This document shows positions 1 to 7,864 of a DNA stretch of 26,227 nucleotides, piece after piece (position 1 is the first letter of the stretch; every line of letters starts with the position of its first letter). This stretch comes from Methylotenera_A sp031373695 (lineage in GTDB: Bacteria > Pseudomonadota > Gammaproteobacteria > Burkholderiales > Methylophilaceae): the NCBI GenBank assembly GCA_031373695.1, contig JANMNC010000162.1:1-26227 (forward strand). Direction: 5' to 3'. The translations under genes and the position numbers were made by a program. The notes beneath the pieces were generated by a model. The model was not told where the DNA came from. It saw nothing but the letters and a program-made list of their open reading frames with translations, and did not search any database.

Positions 1-109
1 CTGCTGCTGGCGCTTCTTCAGCAAATGCTAATGCGCTTGTTAATAAAAGTGGTGCGGCAAGCATAGCAGTTAATGCACGGCTTTTTGTATTCCAACTAAA
101 AGTGCCCAT
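1..109 (-). CDS. Exported or membrane protein, N-terminal fragment (runs off the window)
   Basis: Only the first 36 codons are present. The start is ATG at 109-107, preceded by AAGGAT about 6 bases upstream, a good ribosome binding site. The translation begins MGTFSWNTKSRALTAMLAAP and continues into a hydrophobic stretch ending SALAFAEEAPAA. That is a classical cleavable Sec signal peptide (basic n-region, Leu/Ala h-region, Ala-x-Ala site), so the mature protein is exported or membrane-inserted. The family cannot be told from the signal peptide. An NtrC-like dyad far upstream (390-404) would fit a nitrogen-regulated gene such as an ammonium transporter, but that is inference only. Confidence 0.7.
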   Translation of the reverse strand, partial: MGTFSWNTKSRALTAMLAAPLLLTSALAFAEEAPAA

Positions 110-369
110 TTGATATCCTTTTTTAAAAAAATTTGTATATTCTGTAATTATGTTAATACTAATCGGGGTTGATAAAAAGAGCCATGTTACAAAAAACAAC
201 AGTACCAATTTTGGTCAACTAACCAACAATAATAAGCCTTCGTTTTGACTGCTTGCTATTGCCTGACGTCGTGTTACACATAATGAACAATACAAAACGT
301 CTAAGCAATTAAAAATTATACAAAAGGCATTTTTTTGCGTAAATACAACAATTTAGCACGCTTAATCAC

Positions 370-394
370 GGTGCATTTTTGCAAAAAATGCACC
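370..394. repeat. Perfect 11-bp inverted repeat with 3-nt loop
   Basis: GGTGCATTTTT (370-380), loop GCA (381-383), then AAAAATGCACC (384-394). Neither strand continues into a T-run, so this is not a standard terminator. On the minus strand the same bases give GG-N10-GC with TTGCA at the second element (394 down to 381), the spacing of a sigma54 -24/-12 promoter, although the -24 box is a poor match to TGGCAC. Confidence 0.5.
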
Positions 395-404
395 TGAATT
401 GTGC
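390..404. promoter_or_regulatory. Possible NtrC-type binding site
   Basis: GCAC-N7-GTGC (GCACCTGAATTGTGC) matches the half-site arrangement of enterobacterial NtrC sites. It overlaps the inverted repeat at 370-394 and would lie almost on top of the sigma54-like element rather than at a usual enhancer distance. It is therefore a candidate only; an 8-base dyad can occur by chance. Confidence 0.3.
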
Positions 405-493
405 CTTTTAATAATGCTGAACATTTTTGTTCATTAATAACAGATTTGTACGCTAACTAATCGTTATTAATAATGGTTTGGTGAAACCATAAA

Positions 494-523
494 AAAAGGG
501 TTTCCAATTTTGGAAACCCTTTT
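494..523 (-). terminator. Rho-independent terminator of tRNA-Leu
   Basis: A 13-bp perfect stem (494-506 with 511-523) with an ATTT loop (507-510), core GGGTTTCCA/TGGAAACCC. Read on the minus strand it starts 5 bases after the tRNA CCA end and is followed by a run of T (complement of 491-497). Confidence 0.85.
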
Positions 524-528
524 ATGTT

Positions 529-613
529 TGGTGCGAAAGAAGAGACTCGAACTCTTACGCCTTACGGCGCTGGTACCTAAAACCAGTGCGTCTACCAATT
601 CCGCCACTCTCGC
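529..613 (-). tRNA. tRNA-Leu (anticodon UAG)
   Basis: The minus strand reads as a class II tRNA of 85 nt with encoded CCA. Acceptor stem GCGAGAG pairs with CTTTCGC (one G-U), discriminator A, then CCA at 531-529. The anticodon stem is CTGGT/ACCAG with loop TTTAGGT, giving anticodon TAG (Leu, CUN codons). A long variable arm (GCGCCGTAAGGCGT) and T-loop GTTCGAGTC are visible. The tRNA stands alone and has its own terminator directly downstream. A TACAAT-like -10 element lies at 679-674, with a weak -35. Confidence 0.95.
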
Positions 614-737
614 AGGTAGTGTTTAATCAATTAAGCCAGCTAAAAATAGTTTGCCTAAATCATTAAGGTGCACATTGTATCTTAACTTTTGTAAATTTAT
701 AAGTTAAAGCCAACAAAAGTACATAAACAGTATAAAT

Positions 738-763
738 ATACTGAATATATACTGAATATATAC
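738..763. repeat. 11-bp tandem repeat ATACTGAATAT, 2.4 copies
   Basis: ATACTGAATAT occurs at 738-748 and 749-759, followed by ATAC (760-763), just upstream of the small ORF at 780. It is very AT-rich and contains several TATAAA/TATACT-like hexamers, so it may be part of a promoter. No convincing -35 element is paired with it. Confidence 0.6.
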
Positions 764-779
764 AAGTGCAGCCTCACAA

Positions 780-1100
780 GTGATTGACAAGCATGCGCTG
801 AAAACTGCAAGATGTTATCTCATATTAAATAGAAAATTTACACAACCATTTATGCAAAACTCTAGTTACTCTAACGAAAATAATATGCTGCGGGCTGAAC
901 TTGAGCTTTTAATGAAAGAGCGCGAAACTTTACTAATTATTGCGGGTGCTGCTACTGGTTTAATTGCCGAGCTTAATACGCATGACTTGCCAATACGTAC
1001 AGTTGAAGCTGCTGATTTATTAGCCACAACAATAAATAAGCTGGCTGAAGAAACCTTACAAGACGCGCTTAGCTCGGTGCATGCCAGCATAGAAACTTAG
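780..1100 (+). CDS. Small conserved-looking protein of unknown function
   Basis: The ORF has 106 codons from GTG 780, but the true start may be ATG 852 (82 codons) or ATG 886; none has a clear Shine-Dalgarno sequence. The C-terminal ~70 residues look like real protein: an acidic amphipathic coiled-coil-like helix (LRAELELLMKERETLL), a small hydrophobic turn (AGAATGLIAEL) and a second helical half rich in Ala, Leu and Glu ending near VHASIET. No signal peptide, TM helix or metal motif is seen. It stops 31 bp before the RND efflux operon on the same strand and could be cotranscribed. I do not recognise the family; the fold is probably all-helical and cytoplasmic. Confidence 0.55.
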   Translation: MIDKHALKTARCYLILNRKFTQPFMQNSSYSNENNMLRAELELLMKERETLLIIAGAATGLIAELNTHDLPIRTVEAADLLATTINKLAEETLQDALSSVHASIET

Positions 1101-1131
1101 TGCGTGGCTTTAGCCCCCCTGTATTTTAATT

Positions 1132-2547
1132 GTGACTTTTCACCCTCAATTTGCATTATTGACGATTGCGCTAGCCTTAAACCTGTTAGGCACAGGCTGC
1201 GCAAAAGAAAAATATGTTGCTAAGCCGATAGACCCAGTCCAAATATCAACCAAGTTAATAAATAAAGATATAGCAAGTGCAGATTTTAAAAGTTATTTAA
1301 TTAAGCAAGGCTACCCTGCTAATGATCTGCCTTTTAGCAGCTGGGGTTTAAGCGAGCTTACGTATTGTGCTTTATATCATCACACTAAACTAGATGTTGC
1401 AAAAGCACAGTTAGCACTGGCTAATGCACAAATCAACACCGCTAAAACTCGTCAAAACCCCATCATTGGAGGTGACATTGCGCGCAGTAACCAAAAAAAC
1501 GGCGATATTAAGCCTTGGGCATTGGGTTTAAATGTAGAAATACCGATTGAAACCACTAGTAAGCGTGAATTAAGGGTTGAGCAAGCACAATATTTAGCTG
1601 ACGCCGCAAAACTAGATGTGGCTGATGCGGCTTGGCAATTGCGTGCGCAAATAGCTAAAAACTTACTGCGTTACCATCAAAATAATGCGCTAACAGCAAT
1701 ACTTAAAAATGCGCTGGCAACTCAAACCAATATTTTTACTTTGTTACAAAAACGCTTTAATTTGGGTGCGCTTTCAAACACCGATTTAAGTAATGCCAAA
1801 CTAAAATTGCAACAAACACAGATTGCCCTTACAACAGAGCAAAACAAGCTAGCTGAAATTCGCGCTAGTCTGGCAGCGGATGTTGGTTTGTCGGTTGATA
1901 AATTTAGTGAAGTTAAACTAAAACCGTTTAATGTTGATGAAACACTAGCTAGTCAAAATCAAATACTAAATACAGTTGATACGGTTAAAAACCTTCAGTC
2001 AGACGCCCTACTAAACCGCATTGATATTCGCCGTAGCCTAGCTGCTTACGCTGCCGCAGAGTCTAAAATTAAGCTTGAAGTAGCCAAACAAACCCCTGAT
2101 ATTGCATTAACACCAGGCTTTGCGTTTGAGTTTGGCGATAGCATTTGGTCGCTAGGGTTTTCTAGCTTGCTATCGCTGTTAAACAAAAATCAAACCTTAA
2201 TTGCTGAGGCCACACATTTACGTGAAATAGAAGGTGCTCAATTTGAAGCTTTGCAGGCTCATATTATTGCCACTTTAAGCCAAAATTTAGCCGCCTACCA
2301 ATCTAGCAACAGCAACATTACCAGCTTAAACGCGCAACTGGGTGCGCAGTTGCAACATACACAAAAACTGCAAAAACAGTTTGAAGCTGGGTTAATTGAT
2401 AGACTAGATATCACGCAAAACCAAATCAGCACACAAGCTATTGAACAGCAATTGCTAGCTGAAAAATTTAATCTTTTGCAGTTAAATTTAGCGATAGAAG
2501 ATGTAATGCAAAAACCTATTTTTGAAACAAATAAATTTTATGAATAA
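1132..2547 (+). CDS. Outer-membrane efflux factor (TolC/OEP family, probable lipoprotein)
   Basis: 471 aa, close to the usual length of NodT/CzcC-type factors. This is the trimeric outer-membrane channel of a tripartite RND pump. Residues 1-23 form a signal sequence ending LGTGC, an atypical lipobox (Gly at -3), so lipidation at C23 is likely but not certain. The remainder has the long Gln/Asn/Ala/Leu-rich helices of two OEP repeats (about 75-265 and 285-465), with typical pieces such as RFNLGALSNTDL and QFEAGLIDRLDITQNQ. The start is GTG 1132; no strong ribosome binding site is visible. The 3' end overlaps the adaptor gene by 8 bp (ATG 2540, stop 2547), indicating translational coupling. Confidence 0.88.
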   Translation: MTFHPQFALLTIALALNLLGTGCAKEKYVAKPIDPVQISTKLINKDIASADFKSYLIKQGYPANDLPFSSWGLSELTYCALYHHTKLDVAKAQLALANAQINTAKTRQNPIIGGDIARSNQKNGDIKPWALGLNVEIPIETTSKRELRVEQAQYLADAAKLDVADAAWQLRAQIAKNLLRYHQNNALTAILKNALATQTNIFTLLQKRFNLGALSNTDLSNAKLKLQQTQIALTTEQNKLAEIRASLAADVGLSVDKFSEVKLKPFNVDETLASQNQILNTVDTVKNLQSDALLNRIDIRRSLAAYAAAESKIKLEVAKQTPDIALTPGFAFEFGDSIWSLGFSSLLSLLNKNQTLIAEATHLREIEGAQFEALQAHIIATLSQNLAAYQSSNSNITSLNAQLGAQLQHTQKLQKQFEAGLIDRLDITQNQISTQAIEQQLLAEKFNLLQLNLAIEDVMQKPIFETNKFYE

Positions 2548-3652
2548 AAAACTAACCTTAATTATCGGCTTGCAAGCCATATTAATTATTGCTTTATTTT
2601 GGGTGCTGATTTTTTATGGTAAAGACGAATATGAGGCTTATCAGGCAGAGCAATCAGAAGAAATTGAAAGCCCTAGCCGCGTTGTAAGTAATGAAGGCAT
2701 TAGCATAGTTAGCCTACCGCTTGCTACGCAAAAAAATAGCGGTATTCAGACTGCAAAAGTACAAGCCGCAATATACCAAGCCGAAATTAAAAGTGTTGGT
2801 ACGGTAGTGGCAATAGATAGCTTAATTGAAGCCAAATCTAATTACCTAAGCATTCAATCGCAAATTAATCTGGCACGTGCCGCTAGCGGTAGTAATTTGG
2901 CGCAATATATGCGATTAAAAACATTAAATGCCGATGATAAAAATGTATCAGACCTTGTGCTACAACAAGCTTTGGCTTTAGTAAATGCAGACAAAGCCAA
3001 TATTACAGCAGCAGAACTGCAATTAAAAAATTTACAAAATAATATTAAATTGCAGTGGGGCGAAGCGCTTGCAAGCTTAGCTTTTAAAGAAAAACTAGCG
3101 CCGCACTTGGCTGGGCTGCTTAATAGAAACAATGTATTAGTGCAAATTAGCTTGCCATATAACACTGTTGCGCCAGTTGTGGGCTCGGTTATTAAGTTAT
3201 CACCCATTAACAATGCTGAATCTATTATTTCGGCAGTTTATGTGTCTGCCGCTGCCACTTCTGACACGAATGGATTTGGCAAAACTTTTTATTACAGCGC
3301 ACCTGCTCAAACTTTGCGCATTGGCATGCGTGTTAATGTAGAAGTATTGCGTGACATTAAAATCAACAAGGATGGCAGCCACGATAGCACCACTGGCGTT
3401 ATTATTCCTAGTAATGCTGTGGTTTGGTATGCTGGCAAACCATGGGCATATTTCAAACAAGGCAAAACTAAAGATGGCGATGATCAATTTGTGCGTAGGC
3501 CGATAGCGGCAGATGCCGAAGTAGATTCTGGCTGGTTTAACCAAGGCCTGAGTGAAAATGTGAACGAGGCTGATGAGGTCGTAGTAAGTGGCGCACAGTT
3601 GCTGTTATCAGAAGAATTCAAGTACCTGATTAAAAATGAGAACGAAGATTAA
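2540..3652 (+). CDS. Periplasmic adaptor (membrane fusion) protein of RND efflux pump
   Basis: 370 aa from ATG 2540, which I prefer to the upstream in-frame TTG 2522 because it gives a proper MNKKLT n-region followed by an uncleaved N-terminal TM helix (about residues 5-27). After an acidic linker come a short beta/lipoyl-like segment (around IKSVGTVVAI), a single helical hairpin rich in Ala/Gln/Leu (about 105-180), a beta-barrel (VLVQISLPYNTVAPVVGSVI) and a membrane-proximal domain containing LRIGMRVNVEVL and GVIIPSNAVVWYAGKPWAYF. This matches the HlyD/CzcB adaptor family. It lies between the outer-membrane factor (8-bp overlap) and the pump (6-bp gap) and would bridge them. No His- or Met-rich metal-binding N-terminal extension is present. 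Confidence 0.87.
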   Translation: MNKKLTLIIGLQAILIIALFWVLIFYGKDEYEAYQAEQSEEIESPSRVVSNEGISIVSLPLATQKNSGIQTAKVQAAIYQAEIKSVGTVVAIDSLIEAKSNYLSIQSQINLARAASGSNLAQYMRLKTLNADDKNVSDLVLQQALALVNADKANITAAELQLKNLQNNIKLQWGEALASLAFKEKLAPHLAGLLNRNNVLVQISLPYNTVAPVVGSVIKLSPINNAESIISAVYVSAAATSDTNGFGKTFYYSAPAQTLRIGMRVNVEVLRDIKINKDGSHDSTTGVIIPSNAVVWYAGKPWAYFKQGKTKDGDDQFVRRPIAADAEVDSGWFNQGLSENVNEADEVVVSGAQLLLSEEFKYLIKNENED

Positions 3653-3658
3653 GCCGTT

Positions 3659-6600
3659 ATGATGTCGGGCATTGTTCGTTTTTCTATTCGCTATTATGGC
3701 GTTATTATTGGCCTAGCTTGCCTAATTGTGCTGTATGGCATTTATAGCCTTACGCGTAGTAATTTAGATGTGTTCCCAGAGTTTTCGCCAACGCAGATTA
3801 TTATTCAAACCGAATCACCTGGCTTATCGGCCGAACTGGTAGAAACACTGGTCACGCAACCCATAGAAACGAGTATTGCAGGCACTGTGGGTGTGGCCGA
3901 TATGCGCTCACAATCGATTCCAGGTTTATCGATTGTAACGGTGATATTTGATGAAGACTCGGGCATTGGTTCAAACGACATATACCGCAACCGGCAAGTA
4001 ATTGCTGAGCGCTTAAGCACGCTAAACAATCAAATTCCCAATGGGATTACACCCAATATTACCCCACTAACCTCTAGTGCCAGCACCGTTTTAGGTTTTG
4101 GCGTAACCTCTAAAAAACTCAGCCTTATGCAGCTGCGTACTGTGGTCGATTGGACTATTACGCCACACTTATTGGCGATTCCAGGGGTTGCCGATGTGAA
4201 CGTATTTGGTGGCGAAGTGCGGCAGTTTCAGGTGCAAATTGACCCTGCTAAATTACTGCAATATCAACTTAACATTACCGATGTAGTAGCCGCTGCACAA
4301 AAAGCAACAGGCGTTAGTGGCGCAGGCTATATTCAAAATAGTAACCAGCGCATTATTGTGAATGTGCAAGGTCAAGCAACCAGCACAGAAAATTTAGCTA
4401 AGGCCACATTGCTACACAAAAATGGCCACACTATTAAGCTTGGCGATATTGGCCGTGTGGTTGAAGGTGCTGCGCCATCGATAAGTGCTGCGGCAATAAA
4501 CCAAGAAACTGGCATTTATTTATCGGTACAAGGTCAGCTGGGAGCCAACACCCATGCGGTTACCAAGGCCATTGAAGCGGCTATTCAAGATTTAAAACCA
4601 ACGTTATCAAATGAAAATGTAACCCTACATGAAGGCTTATTTCGCCCAGCAAACTTTATAGATACTGCCATTAAAGGTGTGCAAACTGATATTTTAATCG
4701 GCTCTATTTTGGTTATTACCATCTTATTTTTGTTTTTGTTCGATGCACGCACCGCATTTATATCGGCCACAGCTATTCCGCTATCGCTGTTAACCGCTAT
4801 TGTGGTGATGGGTTACTTTGGTATTGGCTTAAATATTATGGTGCTGGGTGGCCTGGCTATTGCACTGGGCGAGGTGGTGGATGATGCCATTATTGACACC
4901 GAAAATATATTTAGGCGACTACGCGAAAACCGATTATTAGCTAAGCCAAAAGCTATTCACCAAGTAGTGTTTGATGCATCGATGGAGGTGCGAAGCTCGG
5001 TGGTTTACGCCACGATAATTGTGGCATTGGTATTTATGCCATTGCTTACTTTATCTGGTGTGGCCGGTAAGTTATTCGCGCCCCTTGGTGTTGCTTATAT
5101 TGCCGCTATTTTAGCGTCTTTGGTGGTAGCGCTCACACTTACGCCAGCTTTATGCTACCTAATGCTGGGTAAAGCTAATTTAGATATTGAAGACTCGCCC
5201 ATGATTAAATGGATTAAGCGCGGTTATGTTAAAAGCCTGCATTGGGTAGAAAAACAATACAAGTTAGTGATAGCAGTAAGCTTTTTACTTATTGCTTTAG
5301 GCTTAGGCATATTGCCTTTATTTAAAAGCCAATTTATACCCGCACTGCACGAAGGCCATTTTATTATGCACATGACAGCGGTGCCAGGCACATCTGAAAC
5401 CGAATCGTTGCGCTTAGGCAAGCAAGTTGCCAAGGTAATTGGTGAAATTAAAGGCGTTAAATCGGTTACGCAATGGGTTGGTCGTGCGCAAAATGGAGCT
5501 GACACCTTTGGCACACACTACAGTGAGTTTGAAATTGAAATTGGTACGGTTTCTGGGCAAATACAAGACCGTATTTTGGCTGATATTAGAGAAGAATTAG
5601 CAGGCGATGCCACAGATGAAGATAAGGACGGCAAAGCAGAAATTGGTTTTGTAGGCGTTAATTTTGCCATTAATACTTTTTTAACCGAACGCATTGAAGA
5701 AACTATTTCTGGCTACGCCGCTAGTACGGTGATTAATATTTACGGCAATGATTTAGATGCGCTAGACCGCGATGCGCAAAAAATAGCCAGTTTATTAAGC
5801 AGCATAAAAGGCGCTGAAGGCGTATTGGTGCAATCTCCTCCTGGCACGCCACAAGCAGTTATCAGGCTGCGGCCTGATCAATTATCAGCACGCGGTTTGC
5901 GCGCGGTTGATGTAATGGACACCATACGCGCAGCCTATGAAAGCGTGCCTATTGGGCAAGTTTATTTGGGCAGCCGTGCGGTGAGCTTAAGCGTAGTTTT
6001 AGAAAGTGAAGCGCGTGATGATTTAGGTGATATTGGTAATATCCCGTTATTTAACAATGAAGGTAAGCTACTGTATTTAAAAGATATTGCATTTATTACA
6101 CAAGAAAATGGCCGCTCTAAAATACTGCATGCTGGTGCAAAACGCATTCAAACCGTTACTGCCAATGTTGAAGGCCGTGATGTTAGCAGTTTTACTGATG
6201 AGCTTAAGACGCGCATAAAAACTGATATTAGCTTAAGTAATGGCAATTATCTCGAGTTTACGGGTGAGGCAGAGGCCAATGCCAAATCGCGCGAAGATTT
6301 AATTGTGCATTCGCTGTTAGCGGGTATGGCGATATTTCTGATGTTATACATTGCCTTTGGCCGCTTGCGTAATTTGCTACTCACCTTTGCTAATTTACCT
6401 TTTGCACTTATTGGTGGTGTATTAGCGGCCTTGTTCACTGGCGGCTGGTTGTCATTAGGCTCATTAGTGGGCTTTGTTACACTGTTTGGTATTACCTTAA
6501 GAAATTCTATTATGATGGTTTCGCATTTTCAACATTTAGTAGATGCAGAAAACTGTGTTTGGAACTTAGAAACCTGCATACGCGGTGCAACTGAACGCCT

Positions 6601-6799
6601 GCCATCGGTATTAATGACCGCGCTAGTTACAGCACTTGGTTTACTACCGCTGGCGGCTGGCAGCGGCCAACCTGGACGTGAAATTGAAGGACCGATGGCC
6701 ACCATTATTGTGGGCGGCTTGGTCACTTCAACCATACTAAATTTATTGATTCTGCCTGCAATTATGTTGCACTTTGGTAAGTTTGAAAGACAAGATTAA
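3659..6799 (+). CDS. RND efflux pump, heavy-metal (CzcA/CusA-like) family
   Basis: 1046 aa, full RND length with 12 predicted TM helices and two large periplasmic loops. Family motifs include SNLDVFPEFSPTQIIIQTESPG after TM1 and NEGKLLYLKDIA in the second loop. The TM4 segment, GLAIALGEVVDDAIIDTEN, aligns without gaps to CzcA's DFGxxVDGA...EN: D408 and E415 are kept, but CzcA D402 is A402, and E405, D409 and D413 are extra acidic residues. The region that carries the CusA methionine triad has His/Tyr instead (HEGHFIMHMTAVPG; GTHYSEFEIE), so Cu(I) is not the obvious substrate. An acidic DEDKDGKAE loop (653-661) resembles part of an EF-hand. It is the third gene of the operon, and rlmF follows after 2 bp. 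The substrate is unknown. Confidence 0.88.
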   Translation: MMSGIVRFSIRYYGVIIGLACLIVLYGIYSLTRSNLDVFPEFSPTQIIIQTESPGLSAELVETLVTQPIETSIAGTVGVADMRSQSIPGLSIVTVIFDEDSGIGSNDIYRNRQVIAERLSTLNNQIPNGITPNITPLTSSASTVLGFGVTSKKLSLMQLRTVVDWTITPHLLAIPGVADVNVFGGEVRQFQVQIDPAKLLQYQLNITDVVAAAQKATGVSGAGYIQNSNQRIIVNVQGQATSTENLAKATLLHKNGHTIKLGDIGRVVEGAAPSISAAAINQETGIYLSVQGQLGANTHAVTKAIEAAIQDLKPTLSNENVTLHEGLFRPANFIDTAIKGVQTDILIGSILVITILFLFLFDARTAFISATAIPLSLLTAIVVMGYFGIGLNIMVLGGLAIALGEVVDDAIIDTENIFRRLRENRLLAKPKAIHQVVFDASMEVRSSVVYATIIVALVFMPLLTLSGVAGKLFAPLGVAYIAAILASLVVALTLTPALCYLMLGKANLDIEDSPMIKWIKRGYVKSLHWVEKQYKLVIAVSFLLIALGLGILPLFKSQFIPALHEGHFIMHMTAVPGTSETESLRLGKQVAKVIGEIKGVKSVTQWVGRAQNGADTFGTHYSEFEIEIGTVSGQIQDRILADIREELAGDATDEDKDGKAEIGFVGVNFAINTFLTERIEETISGYAASTVINIYGNDLDALDRDAQKIASLLSSIKGAEGVLVQSPPGTPQAVIRLRPDQLSARGLRAVDVMDTIRAAYESVPIGQVYLGSRAVSLSVVLESEARDDLGDIGNIPLFNNEGKLLYLKDIAFITQENGRSKILHAGAKRIQTVTANVEGRDVSSFTDELKTRIKTDISLSNGNYLEFTGEAEANAKSREDLIVHSLLAGMAIFLMLYIAFGRLRNLLLTFANLPFALIGGVLAALFTGGWLSLGSLVGFVTLFGITLRNSIMMVSHFQHLVDAENCVWNLETCIRGATERLPSVLMTALVTALGLLPLAAGSGQPGREIEGPMATIIVGGLVTSTILNLLILPAIMLHFGKFERQD

Positions 6800-6801
6800 A
6801 C

Positions 6802-6837
6802 TTGAAAAGCAAAGATAATTTGAAAAGCAAAGATAAT
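6802..6837 (+). repeat. 18-bp perfect tandem duplication at the rlmF start
   Basis: TTGAAAAGCAAAGATAAT occurs at 6802-6819 and again at 6820-6837. Each copy begins with an in-frame TTG and encodes (L/M)KSKDN, so both copies can serve as start codons of rlmF. A degenerate third copy begins at 6838 (TTAAAAAATAG). Confidence 0.9.
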
Positions 6838-7851
6838 TTAAAAAATAGTCCCAATACACAAAGCAGCCGTGGGCAAACCACAGTCACAGAAAAAACAAAC
6901 CTGCATCCACGCAACAAACATAGAAACCGCTATGACTTTGACCAACTGATTCAAGCTAGCCCTGCTCTAGCTAATTTTGTGCAGCTAAACGCTTATGGTG
7001 ATTGGTCTATAGAGTTTGCCAACGCACAAGCGGTTAAGGCGCTCAATAAAGCCTTGCTGATACAGTATTACAACATTTTAGATTGGGATTTACCTGCGCA
7101 CTATCTTTGCCCACCCATTCCAGGGCGAGCAGACTATTTGCATTATTTAGCAGATTTATTAGCGCCACTATATGGCGGCAATATTCCTCAAGGAGGAAAT
7201 ATTCGCGTTTTAGATATTGGTGTGGGCGCTAACGCTATTTACCCACTAATCGGCCAGCGTGAATACGGCTGGCGCTTTGTAGGGGCCGATATTGATGCAA
7301 CCGCTTTAGCAAACGCACAAGGCATTTTAAATGCCAATACAGGGCTGGCAGAACTAATTGAGCTGCGTTTACAGGCAAGCCCTTCGGCGATTTTTAACAG
7401 CATTATTCAGCCAGATGATTATTTTAATGTGACCATGTGCAACCCGCCATTTCACACCTCATTAAAACAAGCGCAGGCAGGTTCGCAGCGTAAATTAAAT
7501 AACCTAGCAGCAAGTGCTGCAAAAAATACCCGACAAAAACTATCTAAAGCTAATAATAAAGAAATTACGCTTAACTTTGGCGGCCAAGCGGCAGAGCTTT
7601 ATTGCGAAGGTGGTGAGGTGGCATTTTTAGGCAGAATGATTGCAGAAAGTGTGCAATTTAAAAGCCAGTGCACTTGGTTTACATCACTGGTTTCTAAGGC
7701 AGAGAGCCTGCCCAGTGTGTATCACGCGCTTAAGCAAGCCAATGCACTGCAGGTTAAAACAATAGAAATGTCTCAAGGGCAAAAGAAAAGCCGCATTGTG
7801 GCTTGGACTTATCAAACTGCAAGCCAGCTACAGACGCTTGGTTTAATGTAA
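6802..7851 (+). CDS. rlmF: 23S rRNA (adenine-1618-N6)-methyltransferase RlmF
   Basis: It N6-methylates A1618 of 23S rRNA using S-adenosylmethionine. Visible motifs are the family N-terminus LHPRNKHRNRYDFDQL (about residue 34 onward), the SAM-binding loop LDIGVGANAIYPLIG (about 137-151), an acidic GADID for the ribose, and the catalytic N6-adenine motif NPPFH at 214-218. The C-terminal GGEVAFLGRMIAES and the FTSLVSKAESLP stretch are also typical of RlmF. The first ~33 residues are low-complexity and not conserved. No ATG is available, so the start is TTG 6802 or its duplicate TTG 6820. The start lies 2 bp after the RND pump stop, so it is probably translated from the efflux operon transcript, an odd partnership. 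Confidence 0.9.
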   Translation: MKSKDNLKSKDNLKNSPNTQSSRGQTTVTEKTNLHPRNKHRNRYDFDQLIQASPALANFVQLNAYGDWSIEFANAQAVKALNKALLIQYYNILDWDLPAHYLCPPIPGRADYLHYLADLLAPLYGGNIPQGGNIRVLDIGVGANAIYPLIGQREYGWRFVGADIDATALANAQGILNANTGLAELIELRLQASPSAIFNSIIQPDDYFNVTMCNPPFHTSLKQAQAGSQRKLNNLAASAAKNTRQKLSKANNKEITLNFGGQAAELYCEGGEVAFLGRMIAESVQFKSQCTWFTSLVSKAESLPSVYHALKQANALQVKTIEMSQGQKKSRIVAWTYQTASQLQTLGLM

Positions 7852-7864
7852 ATTAAACTGTTTT
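7841..7864 (+). terminator. Weak terminator between convergent rlmF and dehydratase genes
   Basis: The stem GTTTAAT (7841-7847)/ATTAAAC (7852-7858) has a 4-nt loop overlapping the rlmF stop codon and is followed by TGTTTT. It is all AT-rich and probably inefficient. Confidence 0.3.

Larger units (their letters stand above)
110..490. other. Intergenic region between exported-protein gene and tRNA-Leu terminator
   Basis: About 380 bp without a credible ORF, AT-rich, between two minus-strand genes. It contains a perfect 11-bp inverted repeat (370-394), an NtrC-like GCAC-N7-GTGC dyad (390-404), a small palindrome ACCAATTTTGGT (214-225) and a weak hairpin ATGGTTT/AAACCAT (473-490). It probably holds the promoter and regulatory sites of the minus-strand gene starting at 109. 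No sigma70 promoter stands out. Confidence 0.5.

Noticed and set aside
473..490. Hairpin ATGGTTT/AAACCAT as a plus-strand terminator
   Set aside because: It is followed by A's on the plus strand, and no plus-strand gene ends upstream of it.
2854..3544. Minus-strand ORFs opposite the adaptor gene
   Set aside because: Antisense to a complete HlyD-like gene, with no ribosome binding sites and unlikely composition.
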